From Lycium barbarum (lineage: Eukaryota > Streptophyta > Magnoliopsida > Solanales > Solanaceae): a DNA stretch of 64,000 bases. Position numbers and translations under genes: made by a program. This document shows, in pieces, positions 1-13,057 of the stretch (positions are counted from its first letter, which is position 1; each line of letters starts with the position of its first letter). The notes beneath the pieces are model-generated. The model did not search any database, had not been told where the DNA came from, and was given only the letters and a program-made list of their open reading frames with translations. The stretch lies in NCBI RefSeq assembly GCF_019175385.1, contig NC_083346.1, positions 91,456,333 to 91,520,332 of the forward strand. Reading direction: 5' to 3'.

Positions 1-690
1 TGTTAGTGATTGACTTGGGAAGAGTCTGACCATCAAAGAAAACTTTAACAACACTAAATACATCAGCCTTGATCACCTCCCAACACTTCTGATACAAAAT
101 CCCAGAAAATCCATCAGGGCCACAAGTACTATCCCCATTTAATTCAAACACTGCCTTCTGTACTTCCTCAATAGTAGGTTGTTCAGCAAGTAGCACATTA
201 TCCTCTTCTCTAATCAGTTCAGGAATATGATTAAGAATTGGAGAATCTTCACTAACCTCCCCATCAGTAAATTTCTTATGAAAAAAGTTATCAGCTTCAC
301 TAGCAACTCTATCAGCATCCTCTAGCCAATTTCCAGCAGCATCTTGAATCCTCTTGATCTGGATTCTTTTCCTTCTTCCTTTTACCAGACTATGGAAAAA
401 TCTTGTATTTTTATCACCTTCTGAGAAATAGTCCATCCCAGCTTTTTGCCTCTAGAATTCTTCCTCATACTGAAGATACAGTTTAAGTTCATCTTGAGCC
501 CTTTGCATGACAATTCTATTTTCTTCAGAGGGGTTCTCCTCAAACAAATGCTCTTTAATCTTAACTATATCCTCTCTGATCACTAGTTGTTTAAAAATGT
601 CCCCAAAAGTAGCCTTACTCCATGTACTTAAAGCACCTTTCAGTTTCTTCATTTTGAGTTTAAAGGAAAGAAAAACATCATCAGATAGGT
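1..690 (-). pseudogene. LINE ORF2, linker and start of reverse transcriptase, partial
   Basis: Downstream of the endonuclease the minus strand encodes a typical plant LINE linker (KGALSTWSKATFGDIFKQ) and a charged helical stretch. A stop lies at about 450. The frame then continues through a NTRFFHSLVKGRRKRI segment to the RT finger region, with LNGDSTCGPDGFSG close to the window edge. The catalytic YxDD region lies beyond position 1. The link to RT is from family knowledge of this finger motif; the stop is seen directly. Confidence 0.75.
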
Positions 691-1459
691 CTGCTTCCCA
701 TTACTGCTTAATAAAGTCAAGAAAAGTATCATGCTCCACCCAGAATTTGAGAAATCTGAATGGTTTGATAAAATTCTCCACTTGATCTCCACAAGATACA
801 AATAATGGTGCATGATCAGAACCAGTCCTTGACAAATGTTCCACTTCAAGCTGTCCAAACCAATTCTGGAATGTATCATTATGCATAATCATATCCAACC
901 TCTTGAAAATGCAGTCATTGCAAGCCCTACCATTCCACCAAGTGAAAGGACTCCCTTTGAAAGGCATCTCATGCAACTCACAAGAATTCAGACAAAAGGC
1001 AAAATCTTCATATTCTTGTGGAAAAACTGGTAAACGTCCTATTTTTTATTCTTCATTCAATATAACATTGAAATCTCCACCAATCAGCCAAGGAGATGTC
1101 ATGTTACTAGCCAAGAAGTATAAACTATCCCATAACTGCAATCTCTCCACTTCTGAATATTTAGCATAGACCATTGTAACCACAATATCTCTATTCAATT
1201 CTTGAAACTTCAGCTTTATAGTAATGGATTGTTTAGTATCCAAAAGAACCTCAACATCTACATTATGTTGAACAAAAAACAAAATTTTACCATTATAGTT
1301 GAAATTAGCATAAGGCATTCCAAGTCTCCTTCTATATTTCTGAATCTGTCTCTGATGCTGAAAAGGTTCCATCAGAGCCACCAAAAAGAACTTGTGATGC
1401 CTATTTAACATTTGAACTCTATGAAATGCTTGTTGAGACTTCACTATCTTATGTTCCAA
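690..1459 (-). pseudogene. LINE ORF2, endonuclease domain (APE type), broken
   Basis: This domain nicks target DNA to prime reverse transcription. Seen on the minus strand: a segment with WLIGGDFNVIL, whose GGDFN is an endonuclease active-site motif. A stop follows near 1046 (GAA-TAA context). The frame resumes with an SPFTWWNGR segment and then RTGSDHAPL, which carries the catalytic SDH motif. A further stop falls near 701. The two halves lie in different frames, so at least one frameshift separates them. The N-terminal start of ORF2 is not obvious; 1459 is only the first Met of the open stretch. Confidence 0.8.
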
Positions 1460-1550
1460 AATAAGGATTTAACAATCATTTAATAGATTTCTTAGAGTTA
1501 TTCCTTGTTGAGTACCTTACTGTTTGTGGAACATCAGAAGAATTTTGCTT

Positions 1551-3802
1551 TCATCCTTTCTTTGACCCTTTGCTTTGTGTTTTTGGAGATAATCCTGCTT
1601 CTATGCACATCTGTTGAAGACTCATATCAATAGCAGTACCATCAGCATCTTCTTTCTTATTTTTGACCAAAGTCAACTTATCTTTTTCATCATGTAGATA
1701 ATGAGAAACAACATCATGCAAAGCCTTATTAGGGAAAATCCTTACAGCAACACTCAGAGGCTGAGCATCCTTGACATCAGGAATAATAGCCAAATCTAAA
1801 TTCCTTTCTTCTGCATATGCACCTTTTTCATGATAACAGCCACCCAACTGCAAGTTACTACTAGAATTGTCTACATCCTCATTAGAAATCTCTTCAGTCT
1901 CCCTATCTGCATCAACCTGTATGCTCCTATCACCACCACTCTCATTAATCATGCTTACATTTGTTGATAATACTAGAGTGACATGTTCCTTCTCCAAAGT
2001 AGATTCCATTTTGCTATCTTTCTCAAGCATGTTATCAGGTATAGAGAAATTAGCTAAGCACTCTTTTGTGCTATCAACAATCTTGTTATCAAGAATAACT
2101 ATCAACAATCTTGTTATCAGGAATCATCTCTGATCCAATGACAACATCCACTTTTTTATCCAGCACCTCACCTTGCTCTATTACATTTAAGTTCACACAG
2201 AGTTGAATCAGCATGATCATCCATCACCTTCAAAGTATCAGTAACAATTTTTGGTTGAGCCTCCAGATCATCAGAGTGCATGTCTTTTCCTTGAACCAAC
2301 ACCTGAAGAGAATTGACTATATCTTCATGCCCTTCAACACTGATAAGCTCCACTTCTGCAATTTTATCATTGTCAGTTGAGACCATTAGATCTTGTGAAT
2401 CCTCCAACTTGTTCTCCACTTTAACATTTGATTTCTTCTCTGAATCATTCTTTATTAACAACAAATTTTGATTGTGATCGCCTTGCCTTCTTTGATCTTC
2501 AGAGATAATTAACTCCTGCTCCTGATCTTCATCTGCATTGTTATTTACCACTTCTACATCAATATCATCTCCATTATTCTAATTTTGTAACACCTCAAAC
2601 ATGTTTTGGACCATTACATTTGTATCTTTAATCTCAGTTGGGGTGATCTGTGACAACTTTGAATCTGAGTTATCCTGCTTGGCACTCGAGAAATCCCTAT
2701 TATCTTTAACAACATTCCAATTCCCAGGATCACCAAGTAATTTCCCACTAGCTAATCTCCTAGCATTAAATCTCCTCATATTCTGAAAAAAAAAATGATT
2801 CTTTTGATGTTGTGCATCAAGTAATTTGCCATTTGCTACCTCATCATGTTTCACCTCATCAATCACAATAGCCTTCCCTTTCTTTACAGAATCATTTTCC
2901 ACTTTCCCAGGCTCATTCACTACATGCTCATCATCCTTCTCCTTGCCCTCATAAAATACTGCTAGTTCTGGATGAAGTCTCCTGCATTCAGCCTCATTAT
3001 GCCCTTGTAACTTACATTCTTTACAATATTCCTTAGAATCCTCATCTTCAATTTCCATATTAACAAAATCAGGTAGATCTGCCAGTAAGTCCATAAGCAC
3101 TTTGACTTTTGCACAACTTGGTCTTGTGCGATTAATAGTGGTAAGACCCACATGAAGAGGTATACCAACAGCAGATGCAAGTGAAAATAATGCCTCTGTG
3201 ACAAAGAAAGTAGGCAGCAAGTATGGAAAGGAGATCCAAGATATAACCTTTGATGTTTCTTGATCAACTTTAAACTTAGAATCATATATCAAAGGTCTCA
3301 TTTGGTACGAATATCCATCTTTAGATTGTAAGTAATACACACCTTTTGAACAAAGAGTAGCAAAGTCCTCCTTTGTCGAACGCCTAATAAGCACATGTCT
3401 ATCACGAAACAAGCCAATGGTGCACTTCCCTTTCATCCCACATTGAGCAGGGATGATAGATCTTAGTTCCTCCAATGATGTCCATCCATATGAAAATTTA
3501 CCAACGACTGCATGCTTGAAATCTTCCAATTTCTCCATCTGATCCACCTCCCTCTCAGTCCATCGCAATACATGAACACCATTGCGATATTCCACCTTTT
3601 TAACAGAGAGTTTGGACGTAACATTTTGCATGGGATTAGGGTTTTGTGGTTGAAGTATATGTCTGTAATCCATCTTAGGTATTATAGGTTCATTATGGGA
3701 ATATTTCATTGTCATAGTAGGTGTAGGAGTAGATGTAGAGGTTTGGCCAGCCACCAGAGATGACTGACCAGTGGCCACCACGGCCATACTGCCGGCGGTC
3801 AA
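1551..3802 (-). pseudogene. LINE ORF1 protein (DUF4283-like domain, CCHC zinc knuckle), broken
   Basis: ORF1 proteins of plant L1 elements bind the element RNA and form the ribonucleoprotein particle. The start at 3802 opens a 407-residue frame. A DUF4283-like region spans about residues 90-230. A knuckle follows near 265-280 ([14 protein letters not shown]). A stop at 2579-2581 is followed in the same frame by an acidic, low-complexity tail to 2168. An extra A near 2186 and a 28-bp tandem duplication at 2071-2126 then shift the frame. The C-terminal part continues at 2108-1551 and ends with the conserved-looking SLQQMCIEAGLSP segment. The assignment to LINE ORF1 rests on domain content and on the endonuclease that follows; the breaks are seen directly. 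Confidence 0.8.
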
Positions 3803-3870
3803 GGTTTAAAAATTAGGGTTTTGCATGGAGCTAGGGTTTACGTTGAGACCCTTCTCCCCAAAGTTCATCC

Positions 3871-5612
3871 TTATACAATAAAAGGCGAGTTTTACATCTA
3901 TTTCATGTTATTAAGAGTATTTGGTTGTTGCATAACTTGGATAAGGGAAGAAAGTAGAAGATGAAGCTCAAATATGGATTTAATGATATTTTTTAGTAGT
4001 GAATTAATTTGAATCATGATTCTTAGTATGCTATGAGTATAATCTTGTTGAGGGGGGGGGGGGTACTAATGATGTTGAGGAAGTATTGAATGCAAGTGAA
4101 TATGGTGTTGTGTTGTAGCTATTGTTATGAATGACCTTAAAAAGGAGTTTTGAGGATTGGACAATGCTTAACTCGAAAGAAGCCTCTTGATTATAATATT
4201 ATGGATGTTACTATTGATGTTTGGGAGTTGTCTATTATATGGAGAAAGTCAACGAAACAAAGGAAATGCTGCCCAAATTCTGTTAGCCCTTAGTTGGTTT
4301 AGTTTAAACTTAATCATGCTTTCAATGACCTAACCTTAGTACGAATCCTCTTGAATGTAGAGTCGCAAGCTGGGAAGGAGAACATTTAGTCGGTAAGAAG
4401 ACAAAAGGTATGTTAAGGCTAGTTCCTTTCTTTCAAAGGCATGTTTTCTATGTTATGATTCTATCCATATTTTCCATAACCTCCTTATGCCCAAAAACTA
4501 GAAGTTCATGATTCTTAAAATCTTCTTATGATACCAAAGATGAGATGTTTCTATGTTGAACATGACGATGATGATTTTAATTCTAGAAATTCCAAAGCTT
4601 ATGGTTTTGATGCTATTGTGAGATTATTGAGTTATTTCATGAATTCCTTGATTTCATTCGTTGTTGTTGATCTCACCTTATGAATTGTTCCTTTGGGATG
4701 AGATATAGTGATGATGATTATTCCATAAGATAATCGGAGGTTACCAACTTTACGTCACTCCAATAGAATTTTAGCTTTTAATTGGGCTCTCATGCATGCT
4801 TATTTTTATGTATGATTACATCGAGCCTAATTGGCCGAGCAAACACCACTACGGTGGGCGTCGTGGGTGGCGTATGGATAATGATAAACACCATTAGTGG
4901 GCGGCATGAGATGGTTACCCGGACGTGGGCTAATGATGATTACCTCGTACCCATATGGTCGGGCAGTTTATATATATACATGTTATGATGTTGTTTTAAA
5001 AGTAAAAGTTAGCATGCATGGCTCCGCCTTAAGAGGCAGTCAGTTACATGTTATCTCTTTATCTCACGTTTCTTTATTTCTCTATTATGTTATTATTCAT
5101 GCCTTACATACTCAATACACTGTTCGTACTGACGTCCTTTCTTTTGTGGACGCTGCATTCATGCCCTCAGGTAGACAGGGAGAGAGTTCAGATCCCTAGG
5201 AGCTTTATCAGCAGATATACCAGAGCACTCCCTACTCCAGAGTTGCAGTTTATTGGTATATTCTTTTGTGTTTATATTTGGGATATGGCGGGATCCTATC
5301 TCGTCCTTATGATTTTCAGTACTCCAGTTAGAGGCTCATAGACATGTGTGGATAGTAGATATTTCATGACCTTATTAGTGTATATTTTGTATATCATTTT
5401 GTAGCCTTGCAGGCTTGTTCATATATATGTTTGAGGTGGAGTCGAAGAATGCTTCATAACGAGTTTTATTTTTTAGAATGACATTTATTCAGGTTGAGTT
5501 ATTTGATAAGTAGAAAAGTGGTCCACCGAGATAGATTGGAAGAAGTATGACAAGTGGTGCTCGGTAGGCTAGCTCCGGGTACCCGTCATGACTCTCTGGT
5601 TAGGTCGTGACA
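3871..5612 (+). mobile_element. Tekay-like LTR fragment, plus orientation, 5' part missing
   Basis: The right end reads GGTCGTGACA at 5603-5612, like the ends of the other Tekay LTRs here. Inside are the CGTACTGACGTCC segment near 5127 and a CCATATGGTCGGGCAG segment near 4950, also shared with them. Its sequence at about 4440-4790 is the reverse complement of the LTR at 18960-19290, so it belongs to the same family but lies in the other orientation. No TGGTATCAGAGC primer site follows 5612, so this is a 3' LTR or solo LTR. A run of G lies near 4051-4063. Its left part was cut off by the LINE. Confidence 0.7.
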
Positions 5613-6390
5613 GTTCTTTTCATGAAAACTTACAAGGAAACACAAGCAAATATTGACACACTTCATATTCATTCAATTAAACAGGTTCATAGCAGGACAA
5701 AAGTAGCATTTGTTCAAAATGCTATCTAATGTAGAAGACACCTTCCTTATAAGAGACACACATTCAGCAAATATTAACTCCACACACAGACAATAGGGTT
5801 AGCAAGATATGCACTAGAAAGCATAGGAGAACAAATAAAAAGCTCAGAGGAGAGGGCAAGTATCCCCAGAATCCATTTGATATTTCAGAGAGAACTTTAC
5901 AAGTCTCAACAAAGTTCCAATCAAAAGACAAGATGCTTTGCTCATCTATACTTTGAACTTAAAGACCTTTGAAACACCACTTTGACTCATACAAACAAAA
6001 CACTCTTAAAGCCAAGCATGTAGCAGACTCACTCAAGCACAATGTTGTACCAATCATGTTTCTAAGTCACAACCAATTTTAGAGATAAGCTAAGACAAAT
6101 AGGGATGGGTTTTGACAATCAAATGGACCTAAACTTGATCATAGTAGCTGGGTGCCCATATGGACACTTGGTTTCAATTTTTTAAACACAAAGAGGTCAC
6201 ACATCCAAATAATGAGGTTCATCAAACATAAAGAGTCAAGGCCTAGGTTCTAACTCTTAAATTCACAAAGATCAATGTATGAAGACTTAACTATACTTAG
6301 TCATGGCAATCTTGGGATAAAATTTCTCAGGATGGACCTTTCGAATTGTTTGGAGGGTTACATGATATATAAATGTTAATAAGGGAACCC
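5613..6390. mobile_element. Probable left part of an old Tat-type LTR, interrupted
   Basis: No coding potential seen. This stretch resumes, after the solo LTR at 6391-10523, at 10529. The shared AACCC repeat proves the two flanks were once contiguous. The right flank ends at 13023 with a degenerate GGCGTGAACA, similar to the GGTGTCAACA end of other LTRs here. I therefore read both flanks as one old LTR, with its own left end lost or unrecognised. Confidence 0.45.
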
Positions 6391-9300
6391 TGTAACGGTT
6401 CGCATTTTTGTGGGCGGGGTTAGCGCTCGGAGCTATTTCGAACTTGTTGGTGCTCTTTCGGACTTTGTTTTAAAAGAGTCGTCGCCTAATTTTTAGGAAA
6501 TTAGGAAAACCAGTGGTGAAGGGTTTATTCAAATACAGTGAAAAATCCTTCGTAATTCAGAGTTCTAGGTAAAGGTTCTGGTGATCCCCTGGGAAAGGTG
6601 TTAGGTACCCTAATATTAAGGATCCGTAGGAGGTGGTTGACCTTCGAGCTTCAATGTGTGATTATGTATAAATTCCTTATGTTTTGGCTTTAAAAGAGTT
6701 AAACAAATTCCCTTTAAGTAAGGGTACTTTGAGATCAGATTTAAAATATCCGGATAAAAATAGTTTGTCCTTTTACTTATAAGGATAGTATGCTGGGTAT
6801 ATCCATCTGAAACTAATGTCATGTGTTTGTATGTAAGAAAAATATATATGTATATGTATATGTATATGTACAAACTTTATTTAATTCATACGTTATCCAC
6901 ATTTTATCTCTTCAGTCAACCAAATCCTCAGAACTATTTTCCCAAAACTCGTGTTTTGAAGGAAATTCCACTTATTTGAATTCATTAAGTTGGGTCTAGC
7001 CCAAATGTTTCTTGTACTTTCTCTTTTCATATTTCTCAAATTAAAATACACTTTTAAAGAGGTATTCAGAAATAATCAACTTTTTGCAAGAAAAATATAC
7101 TTTCACTTTTTTATTTTATTTTAATCAAGTGGAATACCAATCTTTTATCATTTGGATACAGTTTTGAAACATCGTCTACCCAAATCCTAGGTTCTAACAT
7201 GTAGGGGTTTCAATATCTATACAAATGTATTTGCATGTTCACACAAAAAATAATGTAAAACTATACTACAAGAAGGGGAAGAAAAGTTTAGCTTTTTATA
7301 GCCTTGGGGCCAAATCATTCAGCAGTCTTATTCTCGTTCTTCTATGCTCTTCTAGTCCTTCATCCGAGCTGTCGGGCTTTCAACTTTACTTCACTTTGTC
7401 CTGGTAGAATATCATCTCGCGGACCCATATTAATTAGATGTACCTCGCAATAATGAAATGAAAATAGTTAGTCAAATAATACGCCACCCCATAGGGTGAC
7501 GTTTATGAATATAATATCCCTCGGACACGTATCAAACTTTGAGAGCTTTGATCACGGAGGCTCGGACTCACGGTTTTAAATATGGCAAAGGAACCCGAAT
7601 CATGTCACGGCTGCAAGCTAGGGGCCATTCTAGTTGCCTTGCCCAGCGCATGTTGGTTCCTACCTTGTGATATCAAGGTGAGGTCATCATTGCCTAAACC
7701 GAGGGGTAACCTTTCCGAACTAGGCATGGCCTCAAAAATCATTTTTTCATTGGCCCAAGTGTAGTATCATATTCAAACCAGTTCGGTCATCAAAGGGTAG
7801 CATCACTGTAGCATCTGTTCTTTAAGAGAAACGTAACATCGGCATGTTGTAGCAGCAAGTAACAATAAAAAACAACTACAACAGCTTTTCAAAGGCAGTA
7901 ACTCAAGTGTAGCAGCAGATGAGTTCAGAAAACTTTTATGCCTTGTCAAGTGTAGTGTCTGTTCATTTTTTCTCGAATAAGGGCAGCAACTATTAGGCTC
8001 AACATCACAACCAGTACAATAGCCAAACACAGTAACAACTCAAAATAGAGCATTAATACGACCACGAGCCCCTTTTAAATGCAGCAACAGTGGGCTCAGG
8101 CTGGCCAAAAACACAGCAACAACTTTTGCCTCAAATTTTAACAGATTGTTTCTCAAAATATAGTAGCAAATTAGCTCAGAACTGCCGCAGCCCTTATGCA
8201 GCAAATGCAGCATTTTTCCCCCCAAAATGTTTCAAAATGCAATTCATTTCACCCCTCAAAAGTGCAGCAGTAAATCTCCCAAAGTGCAACAATAACAAAC
8301 TAAGTATAGACACATATACTCAAGGTTTGTAGCAGCCAGTTGGTTCATAAACATGAACTTAATGCAGCAGTTAGTTTCCTCAGAACGCTACCAGTAAATC
8401 ACTCCAAAAAATATATTCAACTGCTTAAGAGTCCAGTAACTCAAGGTGAAATATTTAAGGCTGTGTACTGCAACTTCTGCTTCGAAGAGAACACAGCCTT
8501 AGGAATCAATATTAGAGTTATTTATGAATAGAGATAGAGGTGGGGTGAGGTCAAACATATTTTCGCTCTTGAGCTTATTAAGGGTTACTTTTCAAAAGGA
8601 AATGGGCTAAACTGAACTAAACTACTCTGGTTTCAAACATGCTGGATGTTCAAACTCAAGTTGATATCCAATTCTGAGCTAACATGTTCAGTAAAGCACA
8701 AGACAAATCCAAAGTGTTTTAAGAACATTTCAAGGCCACTTTCCCCAAAAGATGACAGGCTAGCTAGCAATGTGTTTCCAAAGATGTTATCAAATATGGT
8801 AGAGATACTACAAGTTTGATCAAGTAATCAAAGGACAAGTTAAAGAGTTTAGCCATGAACCATGCTTAAAGAGAGACTTCTATTGCAGATTTAAACTAGG
8901 ATGAACTTAACTAGATCCTGGACAAGTCATTCAAAACAAAATTAATCACCATTTTTACACCCAATGAACTTCAGAAGAACTAAGACTGAAAAGGGAAGCA
9001 GGGATTCTAGTGAAAAAGCCAAAACCAATTCCTATATTCATTCTTGCATCTCATAAACACAATCACATGAAATTCGACAACAGGAATTAAATATGGTAGA
9101 GAATCATTTCATGCTTGCACACACAAAACCAAAAGAAATCACAAACATTCAAAACTTATAAAATCCAATAACTTAACAAAACTAGAAAATAGAAACCACT
9201 GCAATAAAAGAGAAATTACTTCTTGCCTTTCGTATATAAGCAAATAGAAGCAAAACATCTTATAAAGCTATATTAAATCAAAGAGAAGCATAAACAAACC

Positions 9301-10523
9301 AGAACTGAAAGAAAACCTTAAAATGCTGAAATAGAAAGGAGAATTACCGTTTTGTCAAGCAGCGACGGGGGCGACAAGAGTTGATGACGAACTACCTTTC
9401 ACCCGAATCGATTTTCGACAAACGGAAAAGACATGAAAATTTAACTACGAGCTCGAACTTCCTTGAAACTCAAGGCTTAGCCGAGGTTTCTGAGTGTTCG
9501 AGCTATTGGGGTTGTCAAAAAACCCATTGTGGGTGTAAAACCCATTGCGGCTGTTCGAAGCCTTTGTAGGTATAAAAACCCCTGTCCGGAAATGAGAAAA
9601 TGGGCTACTATTTATAGAAGACCAATCTTAGGGTTTCAAAGTTTAAAATTCGATGTGGGACGGATTTCAAACTTGAATTTCGTTCAAAAAGGGGCTTCCA
9701 ATCCGAATTTTGCTGAAAAGAAAAGAAGAAATCGAAAATGGAAAAGCAAAAGGCAAGCATGTTACCGATTGTTTGCAGAGAAAGGTACAAAGGCATTGAA
9801 CTATTTGTACAAAAATGGGCAAACCACAACTGAGAGCAAACAAAGAACGTTGAATTTTTACCAACTCCGTCCAAAACAAGTTGTCGTTCGCGTGGGTGTT
9901 GGCATAGGGTTCGTTTGGTTGCCTCTTTTCTGAATTGAAGGAAATAAGGGATTAAGACCTCTTTTAAGTTAGGTTGAGCCGGATCTTAGCATTTCAGGGC
10001 TGGACCTGGCCAAACTAAGAATAGGGCCCAAATTTTGCATATGTGCCCATATATACGTAACGTATATCATCAGTTTATACATGCATATATATGTGGTATA
10101 TATACGATGTTTAAGAAACTTTTAAATACCACAAGTGTGAAATAAAAGTATTTTCATTTGTCTCAAATTACTTTAATTATAACTAAGTTAAATTCCCCAA
10201 AACATAATTAAACTCTATTTTGACACTTAATTTACACAAAATAAAGTGCTTGTTACCTGATTAATTCAAATCCCTTGTTTGTGACGGAGTAGAGCACTAA
10301 AAGATGACTAATTGTAAATGCTTAAAAAGAATATGCCAAAAACGTAAAAATGACATGCGGTTGTTCTTTCGCCGGTGTTTTGCCAAATGTAATGGCAAAA
10401 TGACACCGAGGTAATTTTGTAAAGTTGATTTGACTTGTAAAATGCATATTCTACTCCGTTTGTAATCCAAGGACTCCAAGTAATTGAGCAAAATTATTAG
10501 AGGTAAAAAATTAGGTGTCAACA
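6391..10523 (-). mobile_element. Solo LTR of a Tat-type gypsy element, 4.1 kb, TSD AACCC
   Basis: Starts TGTAACGG and ends AGGTGTCAACA. The five bases on each side are identical (AACCC at 6386-6390 and 10524-10528). No internal region or second LTR is present, so it arose by LTR-LTR recombination. Orientation is inferred from the TGTTGACACC start on the minus strand and from a minus-strand TATA box at 9608-9617. It contains a TATATG-type microsatellite at about 6842-6868 and no convincing gene. Length and terminal sequence resemble the Ogre LTR at the right of the window, but the two are clearly different families. Confidence 0.9.
9608..9617 (-). promoter_or_regulatory. LTR TATA box (CTATAAATAG)
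   Basis: On the minus strand this reads CTATAAATAG inside the solo LTR, followed after about 30 bases by a plausible start region. Two other minus-strand LTRs in the window carry a similar box, which supports it as the retroelement promoter. Activity is not shown. Confidence 0.55.
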
Positions 10524-10528
10524 AACCC

Positions 10529-13023
10529 TAGCAACCTCATAATAGGAGGGTTGAGCTGAGTTAGCAAGAAACTCCAATATCTACCCTCTTCTTCTAGGTC
10601 CTGGGTAAGTCACACTTACTTTCATTCATATGCCAAGTGACTCCTCCCACCAAGACTTCGATAGTTTCTTATTTATTTTAGACACACTCTGGGACAACAG
10701 AGCATAAGATCATAGAAAAAAGCACCAACAATCAGACCTTAACAATATTTTATTATGGACAATAGAGTCACACAGAATCAGTTCCTAAGACTAAGAAGAT
10801 TCACATGGGACTCACATGACTTATTTTAAATCAAAGTAAGACCCTCTAGCCTGGGATACAAGCTTCACAGGTTACCAAGTGAATTTTCAGATGCCATAAT
10901 TCATGAAGGGAAACCTTTTATATTTTAGGCATTCCTAGATTTAAGCATTAGACCAATTAATGATAATTCATGGCACATGTCTTTAAGACTCAGAACAGTG
11001 TCACACAGAGGTTTTGACCTCAAATAGATACCCTTTTTACTTGAAAAAAAAAACTATTATGTTTAAACAAAAGTAGACAGATACCATGACTAATGCAACA
11101 AGGATTTCTTAATCTCATACAAGGTACAGGGGTTAATGAGTTCTTCTTTTTAATGGTTTAAGCTCAAACAGGACATTTCAGATCAAATAAAGGGGTTGTC
11201 ACAAGGTAAGGGTAGCAGTTTTGGACATACTTTAACTTAATAGGATCAATAATAATGGCTCGGGTAGGATTGCACATACTTATCCTTTTACAGTGTTACT
11301 TATCAAACATGAAACACTAAGCCATAGAAACACCCTTAGGCAGATGATAAACAAGAATCAAGTTAACACTTATCTTACAAACAGGTTCAAGCCCAACAAT
11401 ATCTAACAAGTACTCAGTTAACTCTTATCAGGGTAGCAGCACACACATGATCATCTAACACAGTACCCTTTTGGACAAGAGTGGACCAAAAGCTGAAACA
11501 AATTCAAAGGGGTAAACTTGACCACATAGGTTAGATTTGCAAGATTTGTGCTTAACTAAGTCGAGAGCTATAATGACACACAACATGATTAGTTAATCCT
11601 AATTTTGATTAAAGCAGTACCTAAATATTATTTTTATTGTATCAGAATCAACACATAAGGATCCCACTTTGATGTAAGCAACAAATAAAGGGTCAGATTT
11701 GACTCGAACTTGGTCAATCTGTGGGGTTCTTCATGAACCACTAACAATCGAGTATTCAAACTCAACAAAGATAAAACCCATTAAGGTTTCTCAATGTATG
11801 ACCATTGAAACCACATAAAAAGCAACGAAAATGAAGGTTTATACCTTGTTTGGTAGAGCCTCGGTGGTACAAAACATTAAATGTTTTGCTTGAAACAATC
11901 GAACACCTACTGCAATAAAGCAGTAGTACTCTGCAGTTGCCATTTTTGGCATCAAAGTGATGAAGAGAGAGAAAGTTTCCAAGCGGCACTAGGGTTTCAT
12001 ATCGATGAAACCCTTCCCTCTCTTAGGGGTCTTTTGGTGGAAGGAAATGAGAAGTAAAGAGGGGGTATCACCCTTTTGCTTGCAGACGTGGGCCGAGTCT
12101 CGGTCCTTTGGGCCTGGGCTCGACTAGTTTGAAAAGATAAATGAACTGGCCCTATTTATATATATACATGATATACGCGGATATATGTGTATATTCGCGT
12201 ATATTTATGTATATATGTATATCGGGACAAATATGCAATTTACTAAGATAGCCACAAAATAAAAAATAAAATCTTATCAATTAAATCGTTCAAATATAGC
12301 CAAGTTTTAACAAAGTAATCAATTAATTTTTTAAAAATATGGCTAATTCCATAAAATAGTCCTAATTTGCAAACATGGCCTTAATTAAATTAAACCACGA
12401 GGTTGGTCATTTCAATTATGGCCCTAATTGACTAACCAATTGATTATTTCAATTGTTTCCGTATTTAAACACATAATAATGGCCTTAATTAAATTAAACC
12501 ATGAGGTTGGTCATTTCAATTATGGCCCTAATTGACTAACCAATTGATTATGTCAATTGTTTCCGTATTTAAACACATAATAAGCGATTTACAAAATATA
12601 ACCACAATTAATTATCTAACTCAATTATGATTAACTTAAAAATTGGCAATGCAACTTGATTATGCAGAAATTAGAATTTGAGAAGTAAAATGATTATATT
12701 ATCTGATTAATCAAATTTCTTGAATTAAACGGAGTAGAACACTTGCTATTTGATTTTCTGGTAAATAAATAATTATTTTAAATTATCTTTTGATGGAAAT
12801 TTAGCAAAATGTTCCATATTAATTATAACGTATGCAAATCAATTTCTAAATTATTTATAATGTTATAGAAATCATCTTGCCAAATAAAAATGGCAAAATA
12901 TTATCTAAGTAATTTATAAAATCATTTTGTCTTGCAGAAAAAGTACATATTTAACTCCGCTTGATATCAAGGACTCTGGGTAATCAAAATAAATTACGGG
13001 TGGCCAAAAATTAGGCGTGAACA
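10529..13023 (-). mobile_element. Right part of an old Tat-type LTR
   Basis: Continuation of the 5613-6390 sequence. Its last 300 bases align, with many differences, to the last 250 bases of the solo LTR ending at 10523: a GGAGTAGA block, an internal AT-rich stretch, and CAAGGACTC shortly before the end. The end is GGCGTGAACA at 13014-13023. An AT-rich stretch of ATATA/CGCG character lies at 12155-12230, in the same relative place as one at 10040-10110 in the solo LTR. No gene seen. Confidence 0.55.
12375..12582. repeat. 104-bp tandem duplication
   Basis: Two head-to-tail copies, 12375-12478 and 12479-12582, begin ATGGCCTTAATTAAATTAAA and differ at only about two positions by eye. The near identity suggests a recent local duplication inside the old LTR. 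Confidence 0.9.
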
Positions 13024-13057
13024 CCAAAATAGTCATATTTTATTTTAAAAAAGGTAT

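Larger units (their letters stand above)
1..3870 (-). mobile_element. L1-type non-LTR retrotransposon (LINE), minus strand, 3' part outside window
   Basis: Reading leftwards the order is ORF1 (zinc-knuckle protein), an endonuclease, then the start of a reverse transcriptase that runs off position 1. This is the usual order for plant L1-clade LINEs. The 5' end is near 3870, just after a C-rich leader on the minus strand. The sequence to its right belongs to a Tekay-like LTR, so the LINE probably inserted into that LTR. Stops and frameshifts break both reading frames. The poly(A) end and target duplication lie outside the window, so the exact right edge is uncertain by some tens of bases. Confidence 0.85.

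Noticed and set aside
4782..5341. Short plus-strand frames in the LTR ending at 5612
   Set aside because: They lie in non-coding LTR sequence and are not shared as frames by the related LTR at 18130-20081.
8090..8531. 60-80 residue frames in the solo LTR
   Set aside because: Short, no domain, composition typical of LTR body.
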